64,000 nucleotides of DNA from Agromyces sp. CF514 (GTDB lineage: Bacteria > Actinomycetota > Actinomycetes > Actinomycetales > Microbacteriaceae), in NCBI RefSeq assembly GCF_900113185.1, contig NZ_FOZD01000002.1:992001-1056000 (forward strand), given 5' to 3'. The translations under genes and the position numbers were made by a program. Below the pieces are notes generated by a model that was not told the origin of the DNA, searched no databases, and was given only the letters and a program-made list of their open reading frames with translations. Positions within the stretch are counted from its first letter, which is position 1. The number at the start of each line of letters is the position of its first letter. Positions 8,164 to 16,895 of the stretch are shown here, piece after piece.

Positions 8164-9615
8164 ATGACCACAGAGACCGCCCCTGACACTCGACCCGACG
8201 GCGCGAAGCCCGTCGGCGCGTTCGACCGCTTCTTCCAGATCACCGAACGTGGCTCGACGATCGGCACCGAGGTTCGCGGCGGTCTCGTCACGTTCATCAC
8301 GATGGCCTACATCGTCGTGCTCAACCCGATCATCCTGTCGGCGGGTGTCGACGTCGACGGCAACTCGCTCGCCTTCCCGGCCGTCGCCGCGGTGACGGCG
8401 CTCACCGCCGGCGTGATGACGATCCTGTTCGGCCTCGTCGCACGCCTGCCGTTCGCGTTCGCGGCGGGCCTCGGCATCAACTCGTTCCTGGCGTTCAGCG
8501 TCGTGGGGCAGGTGACCTGGCCCGAGGCGATGGGCCTGGTCGTCATCAACGGCCTCATCATCGTGCTGCTCGCCGCGACCGGCCTGCGCCGCCTCATCTT
8601 CGACGCCGTGCCCTACGAGTTGAAGATCGCGATCACCGTGGGCATCGGCCTCTTCATCGCGTTCATCGGCTTCGTCGATGCGGGCCTCGTGACCGCGACG
8701 GGCCAGAACTCGCCCCCGGTGGGCCTCGGCATCGGCGGGTCGATCGCGACCGTTCCGACACTCGTCTTCATCGTCACGCTGCTGCTCACCGGCGTGCTCG
8801 TCGCCCGCAAGGTGAAGGGCGCCCTGCTCATCGGCCTCGTCACGGGCACGGTGCTCGCCGTGGTCATCGAGGCGATCTGGCACCTCGGCTCGAGCGTCGA
8901 CAACGAGGGCGGCTGGGGACTCTCGGTGCCCGCGCTCAACGGCAGCCTGTTCGCGGTGCCCGACCTGAGCCTGGTCGGCGACGTGAGCTTCGACTTCAGC
9001 AAGGTCGGCTTCCTCACGGTCATCATGCTCGTCTTCACGCTCGTGTTCACGAACTTCTTCGACGCCATGGGCACCATGACGGGCCTGTCGAAGGAGGCCG
9101 GGCTGGCCGACGAGAAGGGCAACTTCCCGCGGCTGAAGAGCGCGCTCGTCGTCGAGGGCGTCGGTGCCGTCGCCGGCGGGTTCACGTCGGGCTCGTCGAA
9201 CACCGTGTTCATCGAGTCCGGCTCGGGCATCGGCGAGGGTGCCCGCACGGGCTTCGCGAACATCATCACGGGCGTGCTGTTCCTGCTCGCGATGTTCCTC
9301 ACGCCGCTCGCGCAGATCGTGCCGAGCGAGGTCGCCGCGGCCGCGCTGGTCATCGTCGGCGCCATGATGATGGCGCAGATCCGCGACCTCGACCTCAGCA
9401 ACTTCTCGGTGCTGCTGCCCGTGTTCCTCACCGTGGTCGTCATGCCGCTCACGTACTCGATCGCGAACGGCATCGGCGCGGGCTTCGTCGCCTGGGTCGT
9501 CGTGCGGTCGCTCTCGGGCAAGGCGAAGACGATCAGTCCGCTGCTGTGGATCGTCGCCGCCGGGTTCGTGCTCTACTTCGCCCGTGGTCCGATCGAGGCG
9601 CTCTTCGGCGCCTGA
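8164..9615 (+). CDS. NCS2-family purine (guanine/hypoxanthine) permease, AzgA-like
   Basis: Encodes 483 residues with 12-14 membrane segments. The N-terminal block GGLVTFITMAYIVVLNPIIL, the GLGINSFLAF motif, and the later segments FTNFFDAMGTMTGLS and EGVGAVAGGFTSGSSNT identify the AzgA subgroup of NCS2 transporters, which bring adenine, guanine or hypoxanthine into the cell with protons. The ATG has AAGG at 9 bases. The gene is convergent with a second nucleobase permease, and the two share a long terminator palindrome. Together they form a purine plus pyrimidine/xanthine uptake pair. Which base is used cannot be told from sequence alone. Confidence 0.9.
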   Translation: MTTETAPDTRPDGAKPVGAFDRFFQITERGSTIGTEVRGGLVTFITMAYIVVLNPIILSAGVDVDGNSLAFPAVAAVTALTAGVMTILFGLVARLPFAFAAGLGINSFLAFSVVGQVTWPEAMGLVVINGLIIVLLAATGLRRLIFDAVPYELKIAITVGIGLFIAFIGFVDAGLVTATGQNSPPVGLGIGGSIATVPTLVFIVTLLLTGVLVARKVKGALLIGLVTGTVLAVVIEAIWHLGSSVDNEGGWGLSVPALNGSLFAVPDLSLVGDVSFDFSKVGFLTVIMLVFTLVFTNFFDAMGTMTGLSKEAGLADEKGNFPRLKSALVVEGVGAVAGGFTSGSSNTVFIESGSGIGEGARTGFANIITGVLFLLAMFLTPLAQIVPSEVAAAALVIVGAMMMAQIRDLDLSNFSVLLPVFLTVVVMPLTYSIANGIGAGFVAWVVVRSLSGKAKTISPLLWIVAAGFVLYFARGPIEALFGA

Positions 9616-9632
9616 CCCGCACCCCGAACGAC

Positions 9633-9666
9633 GGATGCCCCGTGGCCGGCCGGCCACGGGGCATCC
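9633..9666. terminator. Bidirectional terminator between the two nucleobase permease genes
   Basis: A 34-base perfect palindrome beginning GGATGCCCCG and ending CGGGGCATCC lies between the convergent stops. It would form a 15-bp stem with a 4-base loop on either strand. It also contains the GGATGCC/GGCATCC element that recurs in the window. Confidence 0.85.
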
Positions 9667-9686
9667 GCGTTCCTGCTCCGGGCGGG

Positions 9687-11027
9687 TCAGCCCGCGCGGT
9701 CTGCGCCTTCGGTGCCCTCGGGGTGGGTGGCGTCGCGCACGTCGTCGGTGCCGCGCGCCCGCCCGATGGCCGACATCACGTGGAAGATCACGATCGCCGC
9801 GATCGTGCCGAGCGCGATGCCGTTGAACGAGACCCCGCCGATCTTGAAGGTGAAGTCGGCGATGCCGATGATGAGCGCCGTGGCCGCCGTGAACTGGTTC
9901 ACGGGCCGCGAGAAGTCGACCTTGTTGTCGACCCAGATCTTGACGCCGATGATGCCGATGAGCCCGTAGAGGGCCGTCGTCACGCCGCCGAGCACCCCCG
10001 GCGGGATCGTGTTGATGACGGCGCCGAACTTGGGGGAGAGGCCGAGCAGGATCGCGACGACGCCCGCGACCCAGTACGCCGCCGTCGAGTACACGCGGGT
10101 CGCGGCCATGACGCCGATGTTCTCGCCGTACGTGGTCGTGCCCGATCCGCCGAAGAACCCCGCGATGGTCGTCGCCAGCCCGTCGGAGAACAGGGCGCGA
10201 CCGGTCGAGCGGTTGATCGAGGCATCCGTCATCTGGGCGACGCCCTTGATGTGGCCGACGTTCTCGGCGACGAGCACGAGCACGACGGGCAGGAACGCGG
10301 GCAGGTAGCCCCAGATCGAGGCGTCGGCGAACGGGTTGGACGGGAGGTGGAAGGTCGGCAGGCCCACCCACGCGGCGGCCTCGATCGGCGCATAGTTGAC
10401 CTGGCCGAGCAGCGCGGCGACGATGTAGCCGAGCACGACGCCCACGAGGATCGACATGCGGCCGAGCAGCCCTCGGAAGAGCACGCTCGAGATGATCACC
10501 GCGGCGAGCGTGACGAGGGCCGTGAGCGGCTCCTGCATGAAGTTGTCGCGGGCTGCCGGGGCGAGGTTGAAGCCGATGAGCGCGACGATCGCGCCGGCGA
10601 CGACGGGCGGCATGAGCGCGTCGATCCACCCGGTGCCGAGCCACTGCACGATGAGGCCGATCGCGGCGAGCAGCACGCCCACTACGACGATGCCGAAGAG
10701 CGCCGCGCCCATGGGGTCGGCGACGTTCTCGGCGGCCAGCGCGGCCGTGATCGGGGCGATGAACGCGAACGACGAGCCGAGGTAGCTCGGCACCTTGTTC
10801 TGCGTGATGACGAGGAACAGGATCGTGCCGATGCCCGAGAAGAACACCGTGGTCGCGGGCGGGAAGCCCGTGAGGATCGGCACGAGGAAGGTCGCGCCGA
10901 ACATCGCGATCACGTGCTGCGCCCCGAGCCCGATCGTGCGCGGCCAGCTGAGGCGTTCGCCGGGGGCGACCACCTGCCCCGGAAGCACGTGCTTGCCGTC
11001 GCCGTGCAGCGTCCAGGTGAAGTTCAT
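9687..11027 (-). CDS. uraA: NCS2-family uracil/xanthine permease
   Basis: Encodes 446 residues. The opening WPRTIGLGAQHVIAMFG, the segment SGIGTILFL, and the two short-strand motifs SSFAFIAP and GGSGTTTYGENIG are hallmarks of the UraA/UapA branch of NCS2, which imports uracil or xanthine with protons. The start is chosen at an ATG with GGAG 7 bases before it; a longer frame upstream crosses the promoter. TACGCT at 11072-11067 could be its -10 box, with a CCCC-GAC-GGGG hairpin in the short leader. Uracil is the likeliest substrate but xanthine is possible. Confidence 0.88.
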   Translation of the reverse strand: MNFTWTLHGDGKHVLPGQVVAPGERLSWPRTIGLGAQHVIAMFGATFLVPILTGFPPATTVFFSGIGTILFLVITQNKVPSYLGSSFAFIAPITAALAAENVADPMGAALFGIVVVGVLLAAIGLIVQWLGTGWIDALMPPVVAGAIVALIGFNLAPAARDNFMQEPLTALVTLAAVIISSVLFRGLLGRMSILVGVVLGYIVAALLGQVNYAPIEAAAWVGLPTFHLPSNPFADASIWGYLPAFLPVVLVLVAENVGHIKGVAQMTDASINRSTGRALFSDGLATTIAGFFGGSGTTTYGENIGVMAATRVYSTAAYWVAGVVAILLGLSPKFGAVINTIPPGVLGGVTTALYGLIGIIGVKIWVDNKVDFSRPVNQFTAATALIIGIADFTFKIGGVSFNGIALGTIAAIVIFHVMSAIGRARGTDDVRDATHPEGTEGADRAG

Positions 11028-11148
11028 CTCGCTCCGTTCGATCGCGCCCCGTCGGGGATCCCTGAGAGCGTATCGGGGGGTTTGCCCCATGTCATGCAGC
11101 CGCCGCGGCTCGTAGCGTTGAAGCATCACCACGAACAGGAGAGATCCC

Positions 11149-11475
11149 ATGACCACCACCGCCACGACCACCGCACCGGCCCCGTTCGCCGAGGTTCCCA
11201 CCGCGGCCGCTGCCGCGCAGGAGTCGAACGGCTTCAGCATCTCGAGCCTCGTGCTCGGCATCGTCTCGATCTTCGCGAGCTTCACGTTCTTCGTGCCCGC
11301 CGTCGGCCTCGTGCTCGGCATCATGGCGCTCAAGCGCGAGCCGGCCTCGCGCACCATGGCGATCTGGGGCATCGTGCTGAACGGCGTCATGCTCGCGGGC
11401 ACCGTGCTCGTCACCTTCGGAGCGCTGCTCTTCGGGCTGGCGATGCTGCCGTTCCTGCCGTTCGCCCTCATCTGA
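11149..11475 (+). CDS. DUF4190 domain membrane protein
   Basis: A 108-residue protein with a Thr/Ala-rich N-terminus followed by two hydrophobic helices around a short basic turn (IMALKREPASRTMAIWGIVLN), the form of DUF4190. Function is unknown. AGGAGA lies 6-7 bases before the ATG, and a TAGCGT -10 candidate lies at 11111-11116. It is divergent from the uracil permease and convergent with the GntR-type regulator. Confidence 0.8.
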   Translation: MTTTATTTAPAPFAEVPTAAAAAQESNGFSISSLVLGIVSIFASFTFFVPAVGLVLGIMALKREPASRTMAIWGIVLNGVMLAGTVLVTFGALLFGLAMLPFLPFALI

Positions 11476-11519
11476 GCCGTCAGGCGGTCGCGAAGGCCGC
11501 CTGCGATGCTCGCACCCTC

Positions 11520-11551
11520 GAGGCGGGGGCTCCTTCGGGGGCCCCCGCCTC
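11520..11551. terminator. Bidirectional terminator between DUF4190 and gntR-type genes
   Basis: GAGGCGGGGGC and its complement form an 11-bp stem around 10 bases. The right arm overlaps the stop codon of the regulator on the other strand. A second weaker hairpin (AGGCGG...CCGCCT) lies at 11481-11501. Confidence 0.75.
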
Positions 11552-12347
11552 AGGCGTAGAAGCCGCGGAGCAGCGCCTCGGTGCCGTCGACGTGCTCGGC
11601 CATCGCGGCCGCCGCCTCGTCGGCGTTGCCGCGGAGGATCGCGGCGACGATCGCCCGGTGCTGGACGTTCGCGTGCACGATGTTCGGCGCGAGCAGCGGG
11701 ATGCCGTCGAGCAGTTCGTTGACCCGCATGCGCACGTCGGCGACCAGCGGGATCACGCTCGGCGCGCCGAGCAGTTCGGCGATGAGCAGGTGCAGGCGCG
11801 AATCCGCGGTGCGGTACTGCTCGGCGGAGGCGGCGTCGCAGGCCTCGTACGCCTGCCAGAGGCGGTCGCGGTCTGCTGAGCTCAGCTCGCTCTCGGCGGC
11901 CCGGCGTGCCGTGCCGACCTCGATGACTGCGCGGAGGGCGAGCGTGTCGCCGAGGTGCGCCGCGCGGCGGGCCCGCTCGTCGTCGGAAACGACGCCGGCG
12001 ACGACGGGTCGGGGCGTCGGCAGCACGTCGGACACGAACGTGCCGCCGCTGCGGCCGCGGCGCGCGACGAGCCACCCGGCGTCGGCGAGCGACCCGATCG
12101 CCTCGCGGAGGGTGTCGCGACTCACCTCGAGCATGCCCGCGAGCTCGCGCTCGGCGGGCAACCGATCGCCCGGACCGATGAGGCCGAGGCGGATCGACTG
12201 GAGCAGGCGCTGCACGGTCTCCTCGAAGGCGTTCGCCTGGCGCGCGGGCGTGAAGAGCAGCGCGGCGCTCACCGTGCCCGACGCGCCATCGCCCGAGGCT
12301 TCGGATGCGGCATCCGAAGCCTCGGGCGATGCGGAACGGGACGTCAT
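11550..12347 (-). CDS. FadR-type GntR transcription regulator
   Basis: Encodes up to 265 residues. A winged helix-turn-helix of the GntR type (LGLIGPGDRLPAERELAGMLEVSRDTLREAIGSL, given here by its span of about residues 54-87) is followed by an all-helical FCD/FadR effector domain with LHLLIAELLG. It lies last in the minus-strand run, 10 bases after the SDR gene, so it probably controls the ethanolamine-type cluster. The first 25 residues are low-complexity (SPEASDAASEASGD) and are encoded by a 20-bp perfect inverted repeat, so the real start may be further in, for example at a GTG near residue 26. Confidence 0.88.
   Translation of the reverse strand: MTSRSASPEASDAASEASGDGASGTVSAALLFTPARQANAFEETVQRLLQSIRLGLIGPGDRLPAERELAGMLEVSRDTLREAIGSLADAGWLVARRGRSGGTFVSDVLPTPRPVVAGVVSDDERARRAAHLGDTLALRAVIEVGTARRAAESELSSADRDRLWQAYEACDAASAEQYRTADSRLHLLIAELLGAPSVIPLVADVRMRVNELLDGIPLLAPNIVHANVQHRAIVAAILRGNADEAAAAMAEHVDGTEALLRGFYA
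12288..12330. repeat. 20-bp perfect inverted repeat in the regulator's 5' end
   Basis: Two 20-base arms that are exact complements flank a 3-base CGG centre. The hairpin lies 18-60 bases inside the annotated start of the GntR gene and just after the SDR stop, where it could act as a terminator, an attenuator or a translation block. Confidence 0.8.
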
Positions 12348-12357
12348 GCGCTCAAGC

Positions 12358-13149
12358 CTAGAGCGGCGTGACGTAGGCCGAGCTGATGCCGCCGTCGACG
12401 AGGAACGTCGACCCCGTGATGAACGAGGCGTCGTCGCTGGCGAGGAACGCGACCGCCGCCGCGAGCTCCTCGGGCTCGGCGAACCGTCCGACCGGGATGT
12501 GCACGAGGCGGCGCTGGGCGCGCTCGGGATCCTTCGCGAAGAGCTCCTGCAGGAGCGGCGTGTTGACGGGGCCCGGGCAGAGCGCATTCACCCGGATGCC
12601 CTGGCGGGCGAACTGCACGCCGAGCTCGCGGCTCATGGCGAGCACGCCGCCCTTCGAGGCGGTGTACGAGATCTGCGAGGTCGCCGATCCGAGCACCGCG
12701 ACGAACGACGCCGTGTTGATGATCGAGCCGCGGCCCTGCGGCACCATGTGGCGGAGCGCTGCGCGGGAGCAGAGGTACACCGACTTCAGGTTGACGTCCT
12801 GCACCTTCTGCCAGGCTGGCAGCTCGGTCGTCTCGATCGAGTCGTCGTCGGGCGGCGAGATGCCCGCGTTGTTGAACGCGATGTCGACCGAGCCGTACGC
12901 GCGCGCGGCCTCGTCGAAGAGGTGGTCGACCTGGTCCTGGTCGGTCACGTCGACCCGCACGAAGAGGCCGTCGACGAGTTCGGCGGCGGCGGGTCCCGCC
13001 GTGGCATCCATGTCGCCGATGACGACCCTCGCGCCCTCGGCTGCGAGGCGCTTGGCGGTCGCGAGCCCGATGCCGGAGGCGCCGCCGGTGATGACGGCGA
13101 CCCGGCCGGCGAGTCGCTGCGTGAGGTCGATGCGTGGAAGGTCGGTCAT
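12358..13149 (-). CDS. Short-chain dehydrogenase/reductase
   Basis: Encodes 263 residues of the classical SDR family. The NAD(P)-binding motif TGGASGIG is at residues 21-28, NNAG follows near residue 94, and the catalytic YxxxK pair is Tyr162/Lys166 with the Ser about 13 residues before. An Asp at the end of the second beta strand (GDMD) suggests NAD rather than NADP. In its operon with an aldehyde dehydrogenase and a gamma-glutamyl hydrolase, it most simply oxidises the hydroxyl of gamma-glutamylethanolamide to an aldehyde; this is inference. AGGAG lies 6 bases before the ATG. It would otherwise be named a 3-oxoacyl-ACP reductase-like protein. Confidence 0.88.
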   Translation of the reverse strand: MTDLPRIDLTQRLAGRVAVITGGASGIGLATAKRLAAEGARVVIGDMDATAGPAAAELVDGLFVRVDVTDQDQVDHLFDEAARAYGSVDIAFNNAGISPPDDDSIETTELPAWQKVQDVNLKSVYLCSRAALRHMVPQGRGSIINTASFVAVLGSATSQISYTASKGGVLAMSRELGVQFARQGIRVNALCPGPVNTPLLQELFAKDPERAQRRLVHIPVGRFAEPEELAAAVAFLASDDASFITGSTFLVDGGISSAYVTPL

Positions 13150-13189
13150 GGTGCTCCTGTCTGGGATTTGTCGACGGCTGTCGGCGCCG

Positions 13190-14545
13190 TCAGTCGACGG
13201 CGAGGAAGACGTTCTTGGTCTCGGTGAACGCGAGCGGTGCGTCGGGTCCGAGCTCGCGACCGAGCCCCGACTGCTTGAATCCGCCGAACGGCGTGCTGTA
13301 CCGCACCGACGAGTGCGAGTTCACGCTGAGGTTGCCCGATTCGACGGCCCGGGCGACGCGGATGCCGCGCGAGAGGTCGCGGGTCCAGATTGAGCCCGAG
13401 AGGCCGAACCGGCTCGCGTTCGCGAAGCCGACCGCGTCGGCCTCGTCGTCGAACGGGAAGACCGAGACGACCGGGCCGAAGATCTCATCGCGGGCCGTGC
13501 GCGCGTCGCGCGCGGGCGTGAGCACGGTCGGTGCGAACCAGAAGCCGTCGCCCGTCGGCGCGCTGCCCCGGAAGGCGACGTCGGCGTCGTCGGGCACGAA
13601 CGAGCGCACGCGGTCGAGGTGCTCGCGCGCGACGAGCGGGCCCATCTCGGTCGACTCGTCGTTCGGGTCGCCGACCCTGACGTTCGCGACCGCGGGTTCG
13701 AGCAGCTCCATGAACCGGTCGTAGACGCTGCGCTCGACGAGGATCCGGCTGCGCGCGCAGCAGTCCTGCCCGGCGTTCTCGAAGACGCCGTAGGGGGCGG
13801 TCGCGGCGGCCCGCTCGAGGTCGGCGTCGGCGAAGACGATGTTCGCGCTCTTGCCGCCGAGCTCGAGCGTGACGCGCTTCACCTGCTCGGCGCATCCGGC
13901 CATGATGCGCTTGCCGACCTCGGTCGAGCCCGTGAAGACGACCTTGCGCACGGTCTCGTTCGTGACGAAGCGCTCGCCGACGACCGAGCCCGCGCCGGGC
14001 ACGACCTGGAACAGCCCCTCGGGCAGGCCGGCCGTGAGCGCGAGCTCGCCGAGCCGCAGGCTCGTCAGCGGCGTCCAATCGGCCGGCTTCAGCACGACCG
14101 CGTTGCCGGCCGCGAGCGCCGGGGCGAAACCCCATGACGCGATCGTCATCGGGAAGTTCCACGGCGTGATCACGCCGACGACGCCGAGCGGCTCCTGGAA
14201 GGTGACGTCGAGGCCGCCGGCCACCGGGATCTGCCGGCCGAACAGGCGCTCCGGCGACGCCGAGTAGTACTCGAGCACGTCGCGCACGTGCGCGGCCTCC
14301 CACCTCGCCTGCGTGATCGGATGCCCCGAGTTGCGCACCTCGAGGGCGGCGAGCTCCTCGACCGCGCCGTCGACGGCATCGGCGAACCGCCGCAGCATGC
14401 GGCCCCGGTCGGCAGGCGCGAGCCGCGCCCACTCGCGCTGCGCCTCGGCGGCACGGGCGATGGCGGCATCCGTCTGCTCGATCGTCGACGATTCGACGGT
14501 CGTCACGACCTTCCCGTCGGCCGGGTTGACGATGGTCCTGGTCAT
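13190..14545 (-). CDS. NAD(P)-dependent aldehyde dehydrogenase
   Basis: Encodes 451 residues of the ALDH superfamily. Visible are the TPWNFP motif, the general-base Glu in LELGGKS, and the nucleophile Cys262 in NAGQDCCARSR. The family oxidises aldehydes to acids with NAD(P)+. Its start overlaps the stop of the gamma-glutamyl hydrolase gene as ATGA, and GAGGAG stands 9 bases before it, so the two are coupled. In the proposed pathway it turns the gamma-glutamyl aldehyde into gamma-glutamylglycine; the same position in putrescine use is held by PuuC, so a polyamine-derived aldehyde is the main alternative. Confidence 0.9.
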   Translation of the reverse strand: MTRTIVNPADGKVVTTVESSTIEQTDAAIARAAEAQREWARLAPADRGRMLRRFADAVDGAVEELAALEVRNSGHPITQARWEAAHVRDVLEYYSASPERLFGRQIPVAGGLDVTFQEPLGVVGVITPWNFPMTIASWGFAPALAAGNAVVLKPADWTPLTSLRLGELALTAGLPEGLFQVVPGAGSVVGERFVTNETVRKVVFTGSTEVGKRIMAGCAEQVKRVTLELGGKSANIVFADADLERAAATAPYGVFENAGQDCCARSRILVERSVYDRFMELLEPAVANVRVGDPNDESTEMGPLVAREHLDRVRSFVPDDADVAFRGSAPTGDGFWFAPTVLTPARDARTARDEIFGPVVSVFPFDDEADAVGFANASRFGLSGSIWTRDLSRGIRVARAVESGNLSVNSHSSVRYSTPFGGFKQSGLGRELGPDAPLAFTETKNVFLAVD

Positions 14546-15441
14546 GCTGGGCTCCTCGTGGTGCGTGCGGCGGAACCGGTGGCCTGGTCGGCTCGGGCGG
14601 CGCGGTCGGTCCGGGCGGCGCGGTCGGTCCGGGCGGCGCGGTGCGTGCGGGCGGCGTCGACGAGCCCGGCGAACAGCCGGCGGTCGGCCGCGTTCTCCTC
14701 CGGATGCCACTGCACGCCAAGTCCGAAGGGCACGCCCTCGACCTCGACGGCCTCGATCACCCCGTCGTCGGTGCGCGCGGTGACGGTGAGGCCGTCGGCC
14801 ACCCGGTCGAGCGCCTGATGGTGGTAGAGGTGAACGGGCAGGCGCCCGTCGCCCACGAGCCCGCCCAGCAGCGAGCCGGACTCGACGCTCACCTCGTCGT
14901 CGCCGAAGACCGCGGGACCGGGCTGGTACTTCTCGGATCCGACCACGTCGGGCAGGTGCTGCACGAGCGTGCCGCCGAGCGCGACGTTCAGCATCTGCGC
15001 ACCACGGCAGATGCCGAGGAACGGGGTCTCCGACGAGATCGCCTCGGCGAGCAGGTCGTGCTCCCATGCATCGCGGTCCGTGCGGGGCGCGCCCGTGCGC
15101 GGATGGGCCTCCTGCCCGTACCGTGCGGGGTCGACGTCTGCGCCGCCTGCGACGATGAGCCCGTCGAGCCCGGCGAGCACCGCCCTCGCGATGCCGGGTG
15201 ACGACGGCTGCGGCGGCAGCAGCACGGCGATGCCGCCCGCGTCGGTGACCGCGTCGAGGTACACCTTCGGCAGGAACGACGCCGGGACGTCCCACACGCC
15301 GGTCCGCGCCTGCTCGAGATAGGTGGTCACGCCGATCAGCGGTGCGGATGCGGCGGCCCCCACCGCGGCATCCGCACCGGTCACTGGAGTCGGACCGGTG
15401 CCTGCGGCGATCGGTTCAGAGCCGTTCGAAGCCACGAACAC
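14542..15441 (-). CDS. PuuD-like gamma-glutamyl hydrolase (class I glutamine amidotransferase fold)
   Basis: Encodes up to 299 residues. The nucleophile elbow FLGICRGAQMLN holds the catalytic Cys, VQWHPEE supplies the His/Glu, and GGADVDP matches peptidase C26/PuuD enzymes that split gamma-glutamyl amides. In this operon it would release glutamate and the product amino acid. The frame overlaps the ligase gene by 26 bases. The first GTG is only 1 base from GGGAG, so a GTG 6 bases later has better spacing. The C-terminal 25 residues are repeats of RAARTD encoded by an 18-bp tandem repeat and are not part of the fold. Confidence 0.87.
   Translation of the reverse strand: MFVASNGSEPIAAGTGPTPVTGADAAVGAAASAPLIGVTTYLEQARTGVWDVPASFLPKVYLDAVTDAGGIAVLLPPQPSSPGIARAVLAGLDGLIVAGGADVDPARYGQEAHPRTGAPRTDRDAWEHDLLAEAISSETPFLGICRGAQMLNVALGGTLVQHLPDVVGSEKYQPGPAVFGDDEVSVESGSLLGGLVGDGRLPVHLYHHQALDRVADGLTVTARTDDGVIEAVEVEGVPFGLGVQWHPEENAADRRLFAGLVDAARTHRAARTDRAARTDRAARADQATGSAARTTRSPA
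14601..14654. repeat. Three 18-bp tandem repeats at the 3' end of the puuD-like gene
   Basis: Two exact copies of an 18-base unit starting CGCGGTCGGTCC and a third with three changes, in frame. They encode the Arg/Ala-rich C-terminal tail of the hydrolase. Confidence 0.8.
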
Positions 15442-16783
15442 GCTCCCAGTCCGTCACGGCCGCGTCGTAGGCGGCGAGTTCGACGCGCGCGTTGTTGAGG
15501 TAGTGCTCGACCACCTCGTCGCCGAACGCGTCGCGCGCGATGTCCGATCCGGCGAACAGGTCGGCAGCTTCGCGCAGCGTCGCCGGAACGCGCGCCACGT
15601 CGCTCTCGTAGGCATTGCCGACGAAGAGGTCGCCGGGTTCGAGCTCCTGCTCGATGCCGTGCAGGCCCGCCGCGATGAGCGCGGCGACCGCGAGGTACTG
15701 GTTGACGTCACCGCCGGGGACGCGGTTCTCGACGCGCATGCCGTGCCCGTGCCCGACGACGCGCAGCGCGCACGTGCGGTTGTCGAGGCCCCAGGCGATC
15801 GCGGTCGGCGCGAACGATCCCGCGACGTAGCGCTTGTACGAGTTGATGTTCGGCGCCGAGAAGAGCGTGAGCTCGCGCATCGCGGCGAGCTGCCCGGCGA
15901 GGAAGTGCCGGAAGAGCTTCGACATGCCGTGCGGGGCATCGGGGTCGCTGAACACCGCCGAGCCGCCCTCACCGCGCAGGCTGATGTGGATGTGGCAGCT
16001 GTTGCCCTCGCGCTCGTTGAACTTCGCCATGAAGGTGAGCGACCTGCCGTGGCGGTCGGCGATCTCCTTCGCCCCGTTCTTGTAGATCGAGTGGTTGTCG
16101 CAGGTGCCGAGCGCGTCGGTGTACCGGAACGCGATCTCCTGCTGGCCGAGGTTGCACTCGCCCTTCACGCCCTCGCAGTACATGCCCGCGCCGTCCATGG
16201 AGTTGCGGATGTCTCGCAGCAGCGGCTCCATGCGCGTCGACGCGAGCAGCGCGTAGTCGATGTTGTAGTCGCTCGCGGGCGTGAGGTCGCGGTACCCCTT
16301 GCGCCACGCGTCGCGGAACGAGTCGTCGAATACGATGAACTCGAGCTCGGTGCCGACGAAGGCGGTGAGCCCACGCTCCGCGAGGCGTTCGAGCTGTCGT
16401 TGCAGGATGCGACGCGGCGACGCTTCGACCGGGGTGCCGTCGAGCCACTGCAGGTCGGCGGTCACGAGCGCGGTCGCCTCGAGCCAGGGCGCCGCGCGCA
16501 GCGTCGAGAAGTCGGGGATGAGCGCCATGTCGCCGTAGCCGCGCTCCCAGCTCGACATCGCGTAGCCGTCGACCGTGTTCATCTCGACGTCGACCGCGAG
16601 CAGGTAGTTGCACGCCTCGGCGCCGTGCTCGGCGACGTCCTCGAGGAAGAGCCTCGCCGAGACGCGCTTGCCGACGAGTCGGCCCTGCATGTCGGTGAAC
16701 GCGACGATGACCGTGTCGACCTCGCCCTCGTCGACCGCCGATCGCAGTGCGTCGAGGGTCAGGAATCCCTTCGGTGCCGGCAT
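15416..16783 (-). CDS. Glutamine synthetase-like gamma-glutamyl-amine ligase (GlnA4/PuuA type)
   Basis: Encodes 455 residues of the GS-I fold: ExE metal ligands in TELEFIVF (about residue 148), the ATP-site stretch NHSIYKNG, FMAKFNEREGNSCHIHISL, and NRVPGGDVNQYLA. The family joins glutamate to an amine with ATP. It is not the housekeeping GlnA: the adenylylation-loop Tyr region and the central loop differ, and it sits with a PuuD-like hydrolase, an ALDH and an amine permease. Streptomyces GlnA4 is a known gamma-glutamylethanolamide synthetase in such a setting; PuuA (putrescine) is the alternative. AAGGAG precedes the ATG, and a perfect palindrome lies 20 bases upstream. Confidence 0.88.
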   Translation of the reverse strand: MPAPKGFLTLDALRSAVDEGEVDTVIVAFTDMQGRLVGKRVSARLFLEDVAEHGAEACNYLLAVDVEMNTVDGYAMSSWERGYGDMALIPDFSTLRAAPWLEATALVTADLQWLDGTPVEASPRRILQRQLERLAERGLTAFVGTELEFIVFDDSFRDAWRKGYRDLTPASDYNIDYALLASTRMEPLLRDIRNSMDGAGMYCEGVKGECNLGQQEIAFRYTDALGTCDNHSIYKNGAKEIADRHGRSLTFMAKFNEREGNSCHIHISLRGEGGSAVFSDPDAPHGMSKLFRHFLAGQLAAMRELTLFSAPNINSYKRYVAGSFAPTAIAWGLDNRTCALRVVGHGHGMRVENRVPGGDVNQYLAVAALIAAGLHGIEQELEPGDLFVGNAYESDVARVPATLREAADLFAGSDIARDAFGDEVVEHYLNNARVELAAYDAAVTDWERVRGFERL

Positions 16784-16803
16784 CCGATGCTCCTTCGCGA
16801 ACC

Positions 16804-16828
16804 TAATGGTCGGGTGTTCCGACCATTA
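16804..16828. promoter_or_regulatory. Perfect palindromic operator in the divergent promoter region
   Basis: TAATGGTCGG and its exact complement flank a 5-base GTGTT centre, 20 bases upstream of the ligase gene start. A TCTAAT -10 candidate on the minus strand overlaps one arm. The TGGTC...GACCA half-sites resemble those of FadR-type regulators, one of which is encoded at the end of the operon. Confidence 0.65.
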
Positions 16829-16895
16829 GAGCACAGTCGCTGCGACCGCGATAGGACTGTCCGGCTGCTGTGCCGGGTCGTGAAGGCGAGCATCA

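Noticed and set aside
8020..10644. An 874-codon minus-strand frame over the two permease genes
   Set aside because: It crosses both convergent permeases and their terminator in a frame unlike either, with Arg/His-rich shadow composition.
14601..14654. CRISPR-like repeats
   Set aside because: The units are 18 bp, directly abutting without spacers and in frame within a gene; the same holds for 41015-41086.
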